NCBI GenBank assembly: GCA_022818135.1
Contig: JAFMSR010000010.1
Coordinates: 12,486,324 to 12,550,323, forward strand
DNA length: 64,000 nt
Origin: Saxidomus purpurata
Taxonomy: Eukaryota; Mollusca; Bivalvia; Venerida; Veneridae
Direction of reading: 5' to 3'
The first letter of the stretch is position 1; each line of letters starts with the position of its first letter. The position numbers were made by a program, and so were the translations under genes. The notes beneath the pieces are model-generated. The model was not told the origin of the DNA and did not search any database. It saw only the letters and a program-made list of their open reading frames with translations. Positions 1-13,229 of this stretch are shown here, in pieces.

Positions 1-3000
1 TTGCTGTCATAGGAAACGGAACTTTACTTTGGATCATTATATCGGATAGGAAAATGCGAACGACGAATAATGCACTGATTGCAAACCTTGCAGCAAGTGA
101 TTTGATGGTTGCTTGCACCTGTATGTGGATACATCTTGGTAACAGTATAACATCCGAGTGGCCGTTTGGTAAATACATATGCAGATTGAATCACTTTTTT
201 CAAGGTTAGTATATTTTAGTTCAAAATTGTATTCTCTGTTCACTGTACTTAAATCTTGGAAGCAAAACTAAAACTTCCTAGCTTTAGGAAGATATAATGC
301 AAATAAACAAATTTTATGGGGTCTGTAGCAATTTGCACCGAAGTTGTTCGATTATATCTAGTAAATGGCAGAATGCTCCATGGATTTGTACTGCAAATCC
401 TAATACGGCACCGGAAATTGTCTTCTTGGATTAATTAGAGGCAAGTCCATATACATCAATTAATGACCTACAGTGAAAAACGATTTTTAAAGAGAAATCT
501 TAGAATCAAACTACGACATAACATGCACTCATTTTAAGAGCTGTTACTTTTTACACACTGACTCATTGTAATCATTTATTTATTTTCTAGCACTGTGATA
601 TATTTATTTATCCTTAAATACTTTCTTTTCAAATTAGAAATAATGAAAGCTAGAAGCATTCGCGGACCCCGCATGAAAGTTGAAGATTTTTAACATATAA
701 GGGCATACTTACAATAATAATTTCGGTGATATCAAGTTTACGTCAACTACATTATAATCACTAGACGAGCCCCGGGAGTCACTTCGAGGATTTTTTTTTT
801 TTTGCAAAACTCCCCCTGGATTGGGCATACTATAGCGAAATGACACTCTGTGTTTTGTATTCGTTTTATTTAATTCATATTCGGACTTCCACATACTTGC
901 TGTCGTATACAGCCCCATCGTATATACAATGTAGCTCCCACAGGGACGATATTGTTGAAAAAAAAGTTGTGTAATAACAACATTACGTATGTTAATTTAT
1001 TTGTAGATTTCTTTGTATAATACAAACAGGTGCATTTTAAATAGCCGCAATCATGTTGTGAATGATTACTGTCTTGTTCCTTATCATTGTGATATAGAAA
1101 GTTTTACAAATTATTATGTGCATACAATTTCTGATGTTTTAAATAATGGTTTAGTTGCAACTGTTCAATCTTCAAATCCAGATCATTATATTCTAACATG
1201 GAAGGTTAAATATTTTGAATGTAAAATATGAGACTAAAGAGTGTAATATCTACTCCGACAACACATTCATGTGTTACAGTAAATGTTAATGTCCTAACAT
1301 TTCTTGAAGGGGCACTCCCTACATCAAGCAGAATATATTCTCGAAACATAGCTTATGTGTTGAATGAACGTAAAATGATAAGTAAATACAATTTTAAAGA
1401 AGAACCTATGGCGAAAAACGCCTCATTTTACCACAATAAACCAATATAGAGGCGTTCAGTAAAAAATCGCATCCACCAATTAATTGTACAACAGCAACTC
1501 TACATAGATTATTAAATGGTTTACGGTACTGCTGCATATTTTAAACTGCTAATTATATCGATAATGACTGGGAATGCATAGCTGAAAGTTTTAGGTTGAG
1601 TTATAATATGTCGAAAATAATCTATTATTTATGTTTTGGGTTTATTTAGTTTGAAGTTAGTTATAGGGTATGTCCCTTTAACAAATGTAAAATAAAGATA
1701 CTTTTATAACATTTATTTGTGCAAAGTTTTATTGAATTTAGAGAGATTTTGATAGTTTTAGTTTTCTACCTTCCCATCCACTTTCGTACTGTGAAAGGCC
1801 CTTGGACTATATGTCAGTCTTTCAAACACCTGTAATTGATTGGTTACGTATAGTTTATATACAATAAAACTTCATGCATGTACTTGCTCCAAATACAGCT
1901 GGGATCTGTATAGGGTGTGACAACCAAAAAACCAGTCAATTTAATTCTGTTATTGGGTTTATTGCCCCTTGTCAGGTTATATCCAGACATAGTGTGGATC
2001 TTATTTTAGTATGTTACGACTGAGGTATTGTATAAAAATGTGTTCATTTGTCAGAGTTCCTTATATTTTGTTACTGATTGCAATCAAGTATGGGCATTAA
2101 TTAATAAGTTGCATTAACTATTCAGTAGTCTTAAGATACTTTTTCCTAATCGTTCAGTCTAGTTAACTGATCACGAAACTACAGATCTGCTAGCTCCAAA
2201 GACCACGCATTTTAAGTAACATTCCAACTGTCTTTTAAAACAACATTGTATATTTCAGTTATTACCGTATCATCTAGCATATTGACAATGGCGGCTATTG
2301 CAGTGGAGAGATTCATTGTTATTGTGTTTCCAATCAAGTGCATGGGGAAAATGAACGTGAAAGCTGCAATAGTCAGCAGTTGGCTCATTGCAATTATCAG
2401 TGCGATCCCTAATTTGATCGTGTACCGTCAGTACGAGCTTGTTTGGAAGAATCGCCATGAAGTCTGGTGCACAGAGATGTGGCCAGAAATTTTCATCGAC
2501 AACATGTGCAGCGCTGACTCGCCGTTGAGGAGATTGTACTACAACTATTTCACGACCGTTATGTATTTTGTACCAATATCTATTATATCTGCGGCCTACG
2601 TTTCTATCCTGTGGAAAATTATTCAGAGAAGGAGGCCCGGAGAGGGCACTGGCTCGGAGAAGATCGACAAAACAAAAAGGAAGGTATGGCTGAAATCTGT
2701 ATGCATTCCTTTATATTCTGACCGTAGCTTTTGTTCGGTACTACTAGTATTGTGAAGAGAGTATCAAACTTGAAATGATATATAATTTGTTTAATAAAAC
2801 ACCTGTTTTATTATATGCATTCAACATTCGGTTTTTATTTAACTACCGAATAAGAACAGACAGAAATGACATTCATTCTTGGATATACGTGAAACCCTCG
2901 CAGTATTAAGTTTGCGTAATGATTCCAATGATAGCATTGGTCCATAGAATTTTCTCATTGGTCCATAGACTTTTCCCATTGGTTCATAGATATTTCCTGC

Positions 3001-4901
3001 GTGTCTATGACATTTACAATGTCGCATTTGATAACATTACATGCATTTATTTATACATTGACGTCAATCAAATAACGTCACATATATGTCAAGTACCCCA
3101 AGGTATATCCTTACGGCTCATTATCAAAGAAACAGGATTGGCTCTTGCCATTGTAAGAGTTTGTCCGTACATCGCAATTGTATTGTATACACATACATTG
3201 TATGTGTGGTACGCACCTGTATGCACTTGTCCGAATACTCTGGATCACATGTATATATTACAAATGTAGTAGCCCTATTAGATAATATGGCAGAGAACGA
3301 CTTTCATTACTCCGAAAACATGTACGGATGCAAACTTTGTCGACTCTTACAAAACTTAAAAATATCACGATGTAACAGTTCAATTTTAACATGGCCTTAC
3401 ACTAGAGCCTTACTTATTGATACCATAACAATATATCATACCATAAGAAATGTATCAACCTTAATCTCTGACATACTACATCTAAAGAGATAAAAATGTA
3501 ACATTTGACTTAACTGTTTCATATAATTTGTTATATGTGTTTTATGCTTAAAAGCTCAAGAGGGACTGGTATTTTTTTATATGTTAACGCATCTTTTAAT
3601 ATTATGATAACACAAGTCATAATGACAAAATATTTACCTACGTATACCCTTCATGTGTTTTCGTTGAATTTTTAACATTTAAATATTTAAGTGAGCGTGT
3701 CACGCAGTTCAGAGTTATATTCATTTGTATGACGTTTTTCGTTTCGTTTCGTTGTTATGTATGGCAAGCGAAATGCACATTAATCCTTTAAACTATAGGT
3801 TTAACTGTTAAACCCATAGTTTAACACCTCTTAAACCCCTAGTTTCAAGTGCCGTTTGCACATTAATTTCTTAAACCGTGGTTTAAAGTCTTAAACCGCA
3901 GTTTAAAGTCTGTTAAACCCATAGTTTAAGAGACGACCAATCAAATGAACTGAAACCACGGTTTAAAGTGTCATGTGACCCTTTAAAACGACAATTGCAT
4001 ACATATTTACTTTAAACCACGGTTTAAGAGGCAATTGAAACTAGGGGTTTAAGAGGTGTTAAACTATGGGTTTAACAGTTAAACCTATAGGTTAATGAAT
4101 TAATGTGCATTTCGCTTGCCATAGTTATGCATTACAAAATAGATGCGCTTATTTCGGAGTACTTGTAATTGCATATTAAATAAACATTTTACTTTTAAAT
4201 ACTCTCTAATTTCTTCAAGTCATACCTTACTGAAATTAAATTGCAGAATAAACATACGCATTTTATTAAAATAACTATTGTAAATACTGTGGGTTGTATG
4301 TTCCAGGTAACGTTCATGTTGGTTGTTCTGTTTGTTGCGTTTGTTGCTTGTTGGACTCCAAGACAAGCACTTTTTCTCTTTGGTGTTTATCGGGACAAGG
4401 ATGTCACTGTGAGTTTAGTGTCTTAAAACATACTTATTTTATCTGTTGACACAGCTCTGTGTTTCGTTTTTATAAAGTTGTTCATATCTCTGTCCGAATG
4501 AGTTGCACTATGATTTATGCTCTTAATCTCTGTGAATTAACTGGCAAGTATAGTATTACTATTTACCGTAGGCAAAGGCCTTTCTTTAGTATCCACGTCG
4601 TTCAAGATAGCAGTGAATTTAAGGTTATCTGTAGTTTTTTATTTTAGTTCGATGGAACACATGCATGTGGGACCGCTCGCTTAACTGTGGTTTTATTGTC
4701 GTTTTTTGCAATACATTTCTCACTTTAGGTAATGCTTACAATTTAACCTACTTTCAGCTGCCAGACGTGATGAGGAACGAAGTGCCTTTCATAGCCACCT
4801 ATTTGGCTTATTTCAACAGTGCACTGAATCCGATATTGTATGCTGGACTGAGCGAAACTTTCAGAGAAAGATACAAGCGTCTTCTTTGTCAAAAGTGTTA
4901 A
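1..4901 (+). CDS. Class A (rhodopsin-family) peptide-type GPCR, 5' end outside the window; exons 1-204, 2259-2683, 4307-4408, 4758-4901
   Basis: Four exons join in frame with GT/AG junctions (phases 1, 0, 0). Exon 1 reads from TM1 (GN motif, VIGNG) through TM2 (LAASD) to the first loop (WPFG) and the TM3 cysteine. Exon 2 continues TM3 to ERF, the DRY equivalent. The distance from that Cys to the ERF Arg is exactly 25 residues, as expected for positions 3.25 to 3.50, which confirms the junction. Exon 2 also holds TM4 (W and P present), an ECL2 with the second Cys (VWCTEMWPE), TM5 and basic ICL3. Exon 3 is TM6 with CWTP, and exon 4 is TM7 with NPILY. The C-tail is short, with Cys residues (LLCQKC) that could be palmitoylated, and stops at 4899-4901. 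Known from the family: a plasma-membrane receptor coupled to G proteins. Inferred: the ECL2 pattern and ERF suggest a neuropeptide receptor of the NPFF/orexin/trissin type, but the ligand cannot be assigned. The N-terminus and part of TM1 lie to the left. Confidence 0.9.
1010..1625 (+). mobile_element. LINE relic: end of APE-type endonuclease domain and the start of the following ORF2 region, in GPCR intron 1
   Basis: The frame 1013-1231 reads NDYCLVPYHCDIESF, then PDHYILTW. This resembles the end of the endonuclease domain of invertebrate non-LTR retrotransposons, where an (S)DH motif precedes LTW. Downstream, about 1313-1620 is closely similar to 62485-62770 elsewhere in the window, and both copies keep a readable NDWECI segment. 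There is no intact ORF; stops and frame changes interrupt it, so this is a decayed insertion. The family name was not determined. Confidence 0.6.
3760..4123. mobile_element. Foldback/MITE-like element, 364 bp, with 6 bp target-site duplication
   Basis: The ends are inverted copies: TATGGCAAGCGAAATGCACA at the left and its reverse complement at the right, with the inverted match extending about 90 bp inward. The flanks are the direct repeat GTTATG (3754-3759 and 4124-4129), a plausible target-site duplication. The interior is filled with GTTTAA/TTAAAC-based palindromes such as AAACCGTGGTTTAA and AAACCACGGTTTAA. It has no coding capacity, so it is non-autonomous. It lies in GPCR intron 3 (2684-4306). 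Confidence 0.8.
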
Positions 4902-6590
4902 ACTATACTTAAAGGTATAACTATTAAACAGAACGTTGTTAAAAATTAAGATTTCAAAAATTTCTTTGCCATCATTACATATACACACAAATGCAATAAG
5001 CAATGTGAAGGGCACGATTTTTGTTGTGAGCACATATGAAAAATATTTTATTACACAAAACCAGCCGAACTCTAACTTATATTTTTTATATGAAGAAAAT
5101 AATCCTAATTATTTCTTTGTCCGAAAAGGGGGTAAGCAAGAAAACCCCAAACTTCACAGAAGATGTGAAAAATGAGACTGTATTGTGTGAAAAATAGGAT
5201 CCTCATTTTCATGTTGTAAACAATGCGATCTGGTCTACATTCTACACGTAGCTTCGACGAGAAAAACATTTGAACCAAGTTTCATGAAAATCTCTACTGT
5301 AACAGGGTTTAGGACATGTGAAGCGGACACAAAATATTAGTCGATTCATGAAACATTGGCTCTGTGTGTTTTTCGAAAACAAAAACTGGTCTTTCTGAGT
5401 ACAGATTGGGACCCGTACTCGGTGATTAGGGATTTTGTTTAACTGTTGCATATAGATGTATAAAATATATACTTCCTTTGTTTTCGACCACTTTTATCAA
5501 GGATGTTTCCTTAGTTGTGTTCGAACCGATGACCGGCGAACGTAAGTTCAGTGTGAGCGCCACTGTAAGAGGAACTGTTTACCCAAGTCTCGTGAAAGTT
5601 CTTCCGGGCATTCACGAGATATGAAGCGGAAACGGAATATAATCAATTATTTTTTATCCCAAATATTGACAACATGCGCTCTGTACAGCGCCTTGATATG
5701 TGAAAAATTGTTCCCAGTTATTTTTAAATTTCGAATTGCATTACAAGATTACAGCCAACACACAAAATTGTCACCATAATACGCCCTTGGGGTGTTAGAT
5801 ACATTGTAAGTTAATGGACAGGAATAACAAGATAGATTGATCAGTTTCCAGGTTTTGTTTCTTAGCAAACAAACCTTTTAGCATACGACTCAGGTTTACA
5901 TGTCGGACGGACATAGATTGGGATTAAGCTGTAAACATGCTGACAGACCGATGAGTGTCTAGCCATAATACATCCTTCGGTGTCAGTTAATGACGTTTGA
6001 TCAGTTTTCTGGTTTTGTTTCTATGCAATCAAACCTTCTAGCATACGACTCGGATTTACATATCGGGCTAACACAATAAAAGTTCATTACCCAACAGTAT
6101 GTGAAAAATGTGACTAAGTTGTAAAACATGCATTTTTATGCAAAATCCCACTTTAACATTGAAATGTGAAGTATACGATTTCAAGCCAATAGGTCACAAA
6201 GTTCATAGGATATGTGAAATATATTACAATATTATGTGGAAACTGGAATCCCATTCTTCACATTTGTGACGTAAACGGTTCATTGTTTAGTGTGAAAAAG
6301 GTGATTTGTGAAAAGTATGGTCCCTCAGAGGGGCCTTTGCACTGAATTGCATAACGTACTATGGAATTGCAGATCGACATTATATGTATGCTAAGCTTTG
6401 CTAGCTATATAGATTATGTAATTCTATTATTTTTCTAGCCTGCAAGGGATGATTGAAATGTTATGCTGATCGGTACCAAATTTTCTAACCACAACAGAGA
6501 ATAGCTCAACTAGACATTGAATAGAGATCTGGTCACCAACGGAAAGGAGAATTACATTTTAAATTTGACTGTTTCATATTGTATATTTTC
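4902..6590. other. 3' flank of the GPCR gene; contains a tandem-like duplicated segment
   Basis: This stretch probably holds the GPCR 3'UTR, but no convincing polyadenylation site could be fixed. Segment 5773-5906 recurs in diverged form at 5963-6067; both contain GGTTTTGTTTC and GCATACGACTC. No coding sequence was recognised. Confidence 0.5.
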
Positions 6591-7460
6591 AACACTTTGT
6601 TTTTCATATTTTCACTTATTAATAACTGTCTTTAAGTTTGTAATTATGTTTGTGTCGTTTTTTAAATAACATGTCTTTAGTTTTGTAATTCTTATGGCTA
6701 TGTCATTTATATTTTAACATAACCTGTCTTTAGGTTTACAACTATTATGGCTATGTAGTTCATATTTTGACATAACTGTCTTTAGGTTGATGTTTGTTCA
6801 TATTTTCAAATAACGTAACTGCATGTCGTAAGGTTTATGATTATTATGGTTATGTAGTTCAATGACGGTGATATAGTTGTTTTTAGGTTCATTCATATTT
6901 TCACGCCTTTAGGTTTATAATTATCATGGTTGTGTCGTGCAGTGTTTCACATAAATTTCTTTAGGAGTATAATTATCATGGTTGTGTCGTGCAGTGTTTC
7001 ACATAAATGTCTTTAGGAGTATATTGGTGTGTCGTAATGTTTCACATAAATGTTTTTAGGAGTATAATTATCATGGTTGTGTCGTGCAGTGTTTCACATA
7101 AATGTCTTCAGGAGTATAATTATCATGGTTGTGTCGTGCAGTGTTTCACATAAATGTCTTTAGGAGTATAGTTATTATGGTTGTGTCGTGCAGTGTTTCA
7201 CATAAATGTCTTTAGATAGAGTTATAATAATCATGGTTATGTCGTGCAGTGTTTCACATAAATGTCTTTAGATAGAGTTATAATTATCATGGTTATGTCG
7301 TGCAGTGTTTGACATAAATGTCTTTAGATAGAGTTATGATAATCATGGTTATGTCGTGCAGTGTTTCACATAAATGTCTTTAGATAGAGTTATAATTATC
7401 ATGGTTATGTCGTGCAGTGTTTCACATAAATGTCTTTAGATAGGGTTATAATAATCATGG
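6590..7460 (+). repeat. Minisatellite, 52-57 bp unit, decayed at its left end
   Basis: The unit contains CATGGTTGTGTCGTGCAGTG and TTTCACATAAATGTCTTTAG. From about 6905 the copies are close to identical. Before that the same phrases (GTCTTTAGGTTT, TTATGGCTATG) recur in strongly diverged form. Units after about 7200 carry an extra ATAGAGTT and are 57 bp. These alternate between ATAATAATC or ATGATAATC and ATAATTATC, which suggests that dimers of about 114 bp were amplified. The array stops abruptly at 7459. Confidence 0.9.
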
Positions 7461-10400
7461 CAGAAATTGATTAAAAATTGATTTTCAATTTTGCCATTTA
7501 ATCTTCAAGGCTGATTTCAACAGATTTCAAGATGGCGGCCATTTTCATTTTCAAGAAACTGAACATCTGAACGCATCAGCCAATTAGAATGCTCAGATTC
7601 CTCAATAGCCAATCATTCGTCAGCAATCTTTTATTGGAACGGTCCAATATGATATTGGCCCTGATTTTTTGTTATTGGCTCTGTCTTTCAATTTTATGAT
7701 AGCTCTTCCTATTTTATTACGTCGGGTAGTTAACGAATACAAGAGCCAATAAACAATAGTTATTTAATAAACGTTAGTAAGAGAGTAAATTAATTTAGCG
7801 CTATTTGTATGATAATGGACATAATGAAACTTTATAACAGGCCGCAGTGAAACGCAACTAAGGTCCGTTGCGTCAACAAATATGGTATAATGTATAATAT
7901 AACAACTCAGTTTTGCAAATCACTTCAGAGACTTACTATCAATGACATAAAGGAAGATATTACTTGGTTTATAATGTTGAAACCCTTTTAGCTCACTGAG
8001 CACAATTTACGTAAAATCAACAATAAAGAAAAACATTTGGACCAATGCATTAACTAGGCATAGCACAGGCGGAGATAGCAAAACGTTTGTTTATACAAAT
8101 TCATTTGTCAATGTGGTGACCATGTCTGCTTCTTAAAACTATATCTACACTGAATATATGTATATAATATCCGAATCGATAGCACAGTCAGGACTGGTGA
8201 ACAGTGTAAACATTTTATTTTTATTTAGCTTTCTTTGGAATCAATCCGGCCTAGTGCTTGTTAAAGTTTCTTCTAAACTACAGCTAGCATTTGAAGCAGA
8301 TAATTCTGCGCTAAGCTTGCTTTTGACCAAAAGTTGGTAACTTTACAACCGCCTATGAAATGACAAGTAGAATGTATAATGTTTTGTTTATTGAGAAGTT
8401 TACTTTTTAAGGCACATTTTAATTGGATAATACCGAATGTAAAAGGTCAATCAAATACTCCTCCGGGCCTGCTTTTTCAGTATTTCTTGAATGGTTTTAA
8501 ATCTTAACTACGTAAAAATTTAATATCTATCAATATAATATGTTGTTTATACCAAACTAATGGATAAGTATAAATGTAGAGTAAGTATGCTTTCTTGACC
8601 AGTGAATGACGGTCAATATTTTGAGTTACATATTTGATAAGAAACATTAACATGTCACGGTACAGACTTAATGCCAGGGGTGAAAATGTGTAAGCTCGCT
8701 CTTACAACCTAGTATGCCAAGGGCATTGGGTTCGCATCCCGCTCAGGGTTTACACCTTTTCTCACCCTTTGACATTTAGCGCCTTTTAACTGCATAAACG
8801 TTTAACTTGACAGAATGTTTTACTAAAAAATCTAGCTACCAATCGCTTGAAATGTATATATACACAATTTGCGCTGACTATCTGGTTGAAAGATAGTTCT
8901 TGTTATCTGATTAAGTTGCACCCTCGTAAGGTTTAGCAAACTATCTATTTATCCATGGATTTGCTGTCTTTAAATCCTAATAAAGATAAAATTAATTGGT
9001 CTTTAATAAAGACATCGATTTTCAAGAAGTTTCTGTATAAAGATCGAGTACAATCGCGCAGACAAGACACAGGTATTTGTGAACTTCCGGCGAAACGTTA
9101 AGCCAGATAAAAAAAAGGACAACGAACAATCAAGTGAATTTTAAACGGTTATATTGTAAGTAAATTATTCTTGAAAAATTATTCGGTTTCTGTTTTCTAC
9201 ATTTGCTCTTGATCTGAAGGTTTTTGTTTATTAAATTTGAATGTTTATATTCCTTTCGGTTTTGATTTTCTTTCTTTAAAATTTATGATTTTCTATTTCT
9301 AAAGCTCCGTTTTTTACTTTGAAATCTACTAGATATTAATATTCGACTTTATTTTTGATCAAATAGATTCTTCTTTCAACAAAAACCCTAACAATGAAAT
9401 TAATCTAAACAATTGTCATCGTTATTCTAATTTAAGCTGTGAATTTTAACATTAAAATGACAATTGATCACATTGCATTATTTCGTTTTGCCTCTCCTTA
9501 GCTGAAACGTATTCTCAAGATATACATGTAGCCCTAGTTTGTTTGTTCACATCTGATTATTAATGTTGCCATTACCATTACTCGTATGCACGTTTTGTTA
9601 TTTTCCTTTTTATTTTAAAATATATACTTCATAACTGGGTTTTTCGTGTGCATAAGTGAAAATGCATGGAGGAGAGTATTCGCATGGTAAGCGAAGGGTA
9701 CCGGATTCGAGGCTTTTGCTTTTTGAATCGATAAGTACAATCATGTTAGACATACAGCACAGTATTTATTTCAACGATATTGCAAAAAATAAGAAAGGCT
9801 TCTGACAACTAGTTTTCATGACGAAACGACTTGAATACAAAACAAATACGTCAACATTGTTTTGGAGTGAAAAGAACATTGTTTTGTCATTATCCTGCCA
9901 GTATTTTTTTTAATATATTGGTATATTAAAAAAGATCCTTGGACTTTAAACAAATAATTCGAATTTGATAAAACTTTATCAACTTTCACGTAATTCTCTA
10001 AAGTGAGAATTAGTTAAACGTTTTGCAAATAAAATGTGTTCAAGGTATCAAACATTGCTTAATTTGCCTAAAAATCGCTTGTAAAATATTAAAGTAAGCG
10101 CTTTTTGTAATACAAATTATTTGCACTGTTTGATAATAAACTAAAATAAAAATTTCTTTAAAAAAACAACAGAAAAAATAAGCAATAAACCAATTATCTC
10201 TACCTGTCAATACAATTTGTAATCTGTTTATTGGACTAAATGTCCTGTCAAAAATACCTAATCAGACAGTATCTTGTCTGTTAGTGGGTCATACAACAAT
10301 AAAGGGATAAGACCTCCTGCGGGTTTTTTTGGGGCGGGGGAGGTTGGGGGGGTCACTTAGGAAGAATGTTTCAATTGTCTTTAAGCGTTCAAACTTGGTA

Positions 10401-11570
10401 TAGTGTTTTTTTCATTTTATGTTCTAGGGCAACAAACCTTATTCCATTGATCCGCTTTCGTATATATATTGTTAAAATGGGTCAAGTTCGAAGTGCACTC
10501 CTTTGTCATTAATTGTAAAATTGTTCTGTTTATAATATAATGAAGTTATAATCAACTGTACTACCAAATGGTAACCTTATAACACCAATACAATCGTCTA
10601 TATTTTTCAATTCTCATTACAACCTGAATTGCGTTTTTACGCACTCTCAATAAAAAGTAAATTGAATATTGTTTTTTGATATACATGTATATATATAATT
10701 TATATAATATACTTTTCTTTATGTATGCTATTGAATGTTATATAAAAGAAGATAAGCTGTATATGCTTAATTCTAATAAACTATATGATCTGTTATATGT
10801 TCTGTTTAAAACTATTTTTCATGCTCAGCTGTGTTTGAGTAAAAATCATTGTTTCTATTTTTAGCACCATACATTAATAGAAACTAAAGTACTATAGTTT
10901 GACATTAAGGAAAACTTGTTTGACACACCTTTATATGGATCTATTCATCTTTAGTATGAGCATGAAACTCAGTTGAGCATGGCACAGTTTTTGTAAGAAC
11001 GGGGCAAGGAATGTACTTTTGCTACAAAATAATGCATTGAAAATGACTAAGTGGTTTTGCAAGCGTTATCAAAATCTGTTTGCGAACTTTAACTGGTTAT
11101 CATATGAAACTGTACTGGAGAGTTTTTGTTTTATACGTCAGCTCGTTTCCGTGTATTTAGCACCGTTTATAAATCATAAAAAGGTAGCTGTCAGTTCATT
11201 GTTGCAATATTCGGATATTTCTTATCAGTAACAGGCTTTTGCTATAGCGACAGACAAAGCAAGCGTTTGACAATACGTTAATAAATTAAGCTTCCTTTTT
11301 TGAACACTAAATTACACATCTAATCTTAAAAGTTTGGGTTTATGGCCCGAAAGGTAAACAAAAAATTATGCATTCTCAGTATGTGTCTTGGTCGGTGATA
11401 GACTTGCTTTTCATAATCATTTACTGCATATAGCTACTTTTATTGTATATAAATATTGATTAATTTATGTAGCATGTAATAAAAATAATAAGAAATTATA
11501 ATTTGGAAAAACGGATAACAATAAATATTTTACTCATGCATTTTCTTATTAACATACATGGTGTTTAGTA
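7461..11570. other. Intergenic, no gene recognised
   Basis: AT-rich sequence with no supported coding region. At 8685-8765 a B-box-like GGGTTCGCATCCCGC follows a possible A-box, suggesting a decayed tRNA-derived SINE. Segment 10150-10370 is similar to 13230-13530 (AAATGTCC, TCAGACAG, GGGATA, GGGGGTCACTTA), so both are copies of one dispersed element. A weak possible 5' splice donor (ATTGTAAGTAAA, near 9155) could belong to an upstream non-coding exon, but nothing links it to a gene. Confidence 0.4.
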
Positions 11571-11599
11571 CGAGATTCGAAAAAAAATCTCGCAAAGAG

Positions 11600-13025
11600 T
11601 CAAATAAACAACACTAAACAGGCAAAAATAAGCGTATGTACGAGAATAAAACGCGTATGTACGATAATTAAACTCGTACGTACGAGAATAAAACGCGTAC
11701 TTGCGATGAAAAAAAAAACGTGTACGTGCGAGAAAAAAAGCGCACATACGGGAATAAAACGCGTATATAGTTACGAGAATTAAAACGCTTACTTACGATA
11801 ATAAAACGTGTACATACTTGAATTGAGTCACGTCAAACATATGAAAGCGACACCATAGAGAAGTCATGGTCATATTTCAAAGTCACAGCTCAAAAAAACA
11901 AATTTTCATATTATTGATTTGACATGTCACAATCAAGGATCAAAGGTCATGTTCAGTGATAGCTCTAGTAGGGATGCATGTGACACAAGTTAAAGATTGC
12001 CAATATTCTCAAAGTCAAGAGCCTCCGTTGTCGATGGATAAAGCAACCGACTTGAAATCATTGTAACCTCTCATGGGTTTGAGCCCTGCTACCGACTATG
12101 TCTCTTTGTGAGAAATTTTGCAGTTTGTTACAGAGAAAAGGGCTCTATGTTAACGATGGCTAGGTAAACTGCCCACCTGTAAAAATAACCAAAAGGCGTT
12201 AAACTCCTACAACAATAACAATATACAGCTTAATATTTTTCACTAGAACTTTCGATATATTCTATTTTCTAATACTTTGAACAAGTGATAATGGTTTTCC
12301 CCCTTATAAAGACACTTCAAGCAATAAATTGTGGTAATGTTCGAAACCACTTGAATGAATACACGTAAGGTGAAAAATACCAAGCAAAAAACACTAACGA
12401 CAAAAGTAAAAGGGAAAATACATGTATTGATCATTACACAGACAGATTAAACAATGCTGAAACATTCGAACAAGAACTGTATTATTCAACAGTAGTCTTT
12501 TCTATGATGGGTTCAAATATTCATAATTTGATAAACTGAATTTAGCAATGGCTTAACGTCTCAGCTCATTAACACAATAACTGGAATAAATCACATAGGC
12601 ACACAGTATTTAAATAAGTGGTTAAGGAAGATATCTTTAATGACACTTCGAAGCAGGAACTTTTTGAAAATAATGAACAGTATCATGAAGCTTCTACAGT
12701 ACACTGGGAATATTGGTATAACCCGCAAAATACACCTTAAAACAGTAAAATGTGAGTTCTAAAAATTGTTTTTGTAACTTTCACATTTGCTATATCCAGT
12801 GTGGTTATACTTACAAAGCACACTGGATATATATCGTTTAATTCTCGCACGTACGCGTTTAGTTCTCGAACGTACGCGTTTAGTTCTCGAACGTACGCCT
12901 TGTATTCTCCTACGTACGCGATTTATTCTCGTACGTACACGTTTATTTCTCGTATGTACGCGTTTTACTCTCGTACGTAGGCGTTTCATGACTCAGTTTT
13001 GTTTTTTATTTGACCATTCTCGGCT
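11600..13025. mobile_element. Foldback structure with inverted 21 bp minisatellite arms
   Basis: The left arm (about 11631-11816) is a tandem array of a 21 bp unit like ACGCGTACGTACGAGAATAA. The right arm (about 12846-12985) is an array of its reverse complement. Just outside each array is a further inverted match: AGTCAAATAAACAACACTAA at 11598 onward, against the reverse complement of GTTTTGTTTTTTATTTGACC ending near 13015. Terminal inverted repeats holding internal tandem arrays are typical of foldback transposons. The centre (about 11820-12840) contains a SINE and no transposase. The open frames across the arrays are by-products of the 21 bp period. Confidence 0.6.
12018..12220 (+). mobile_element. 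tRNA-derived SINE, family A
   Basis: A tRNA-like head carries a B-box-like GGGTTTGAGCCC followed by TGCTACCGAC. The body includes AAAATAACCAAAAGGCGTTA and ends in TCCTACAACAA. The same order of motifs occurs at 42505-42695 and, truncated, at 41764-41820. Not a functional tRNA, because the cloverleaf is incomplete. Confidence 0.6.
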
Positions 13026-13229
13026 TTTGTTACTTTATATGTTACATATTTCTTAAGCAAAACAATAAACTCTTTCAACTGTAAAAATTAATATAAGGTG
13101 AGTTTCGGTTAATATAATGTGTTCAGGGAATCAAAATGATGTTTAATATTCCTGTGAACTCTCGGGGTAAACATTAAAATAAACGACTTGAATGTAAATA
13201 AATCATGTATAAATGAATACTTTACACGT

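Noticed and set aside
9110..9160. 5'UTR exon of GGT ending at ATT|GTAAGT
   Set aside because: Only a donor-like sequence; nothing ties it to the gene nearly 6 kb downstream.
12759..13056. Repetitive Arg-rich ORFs on both strands
   Set aside because: They are the 21 bp minisatellite read in frame; there is no start context or homology.
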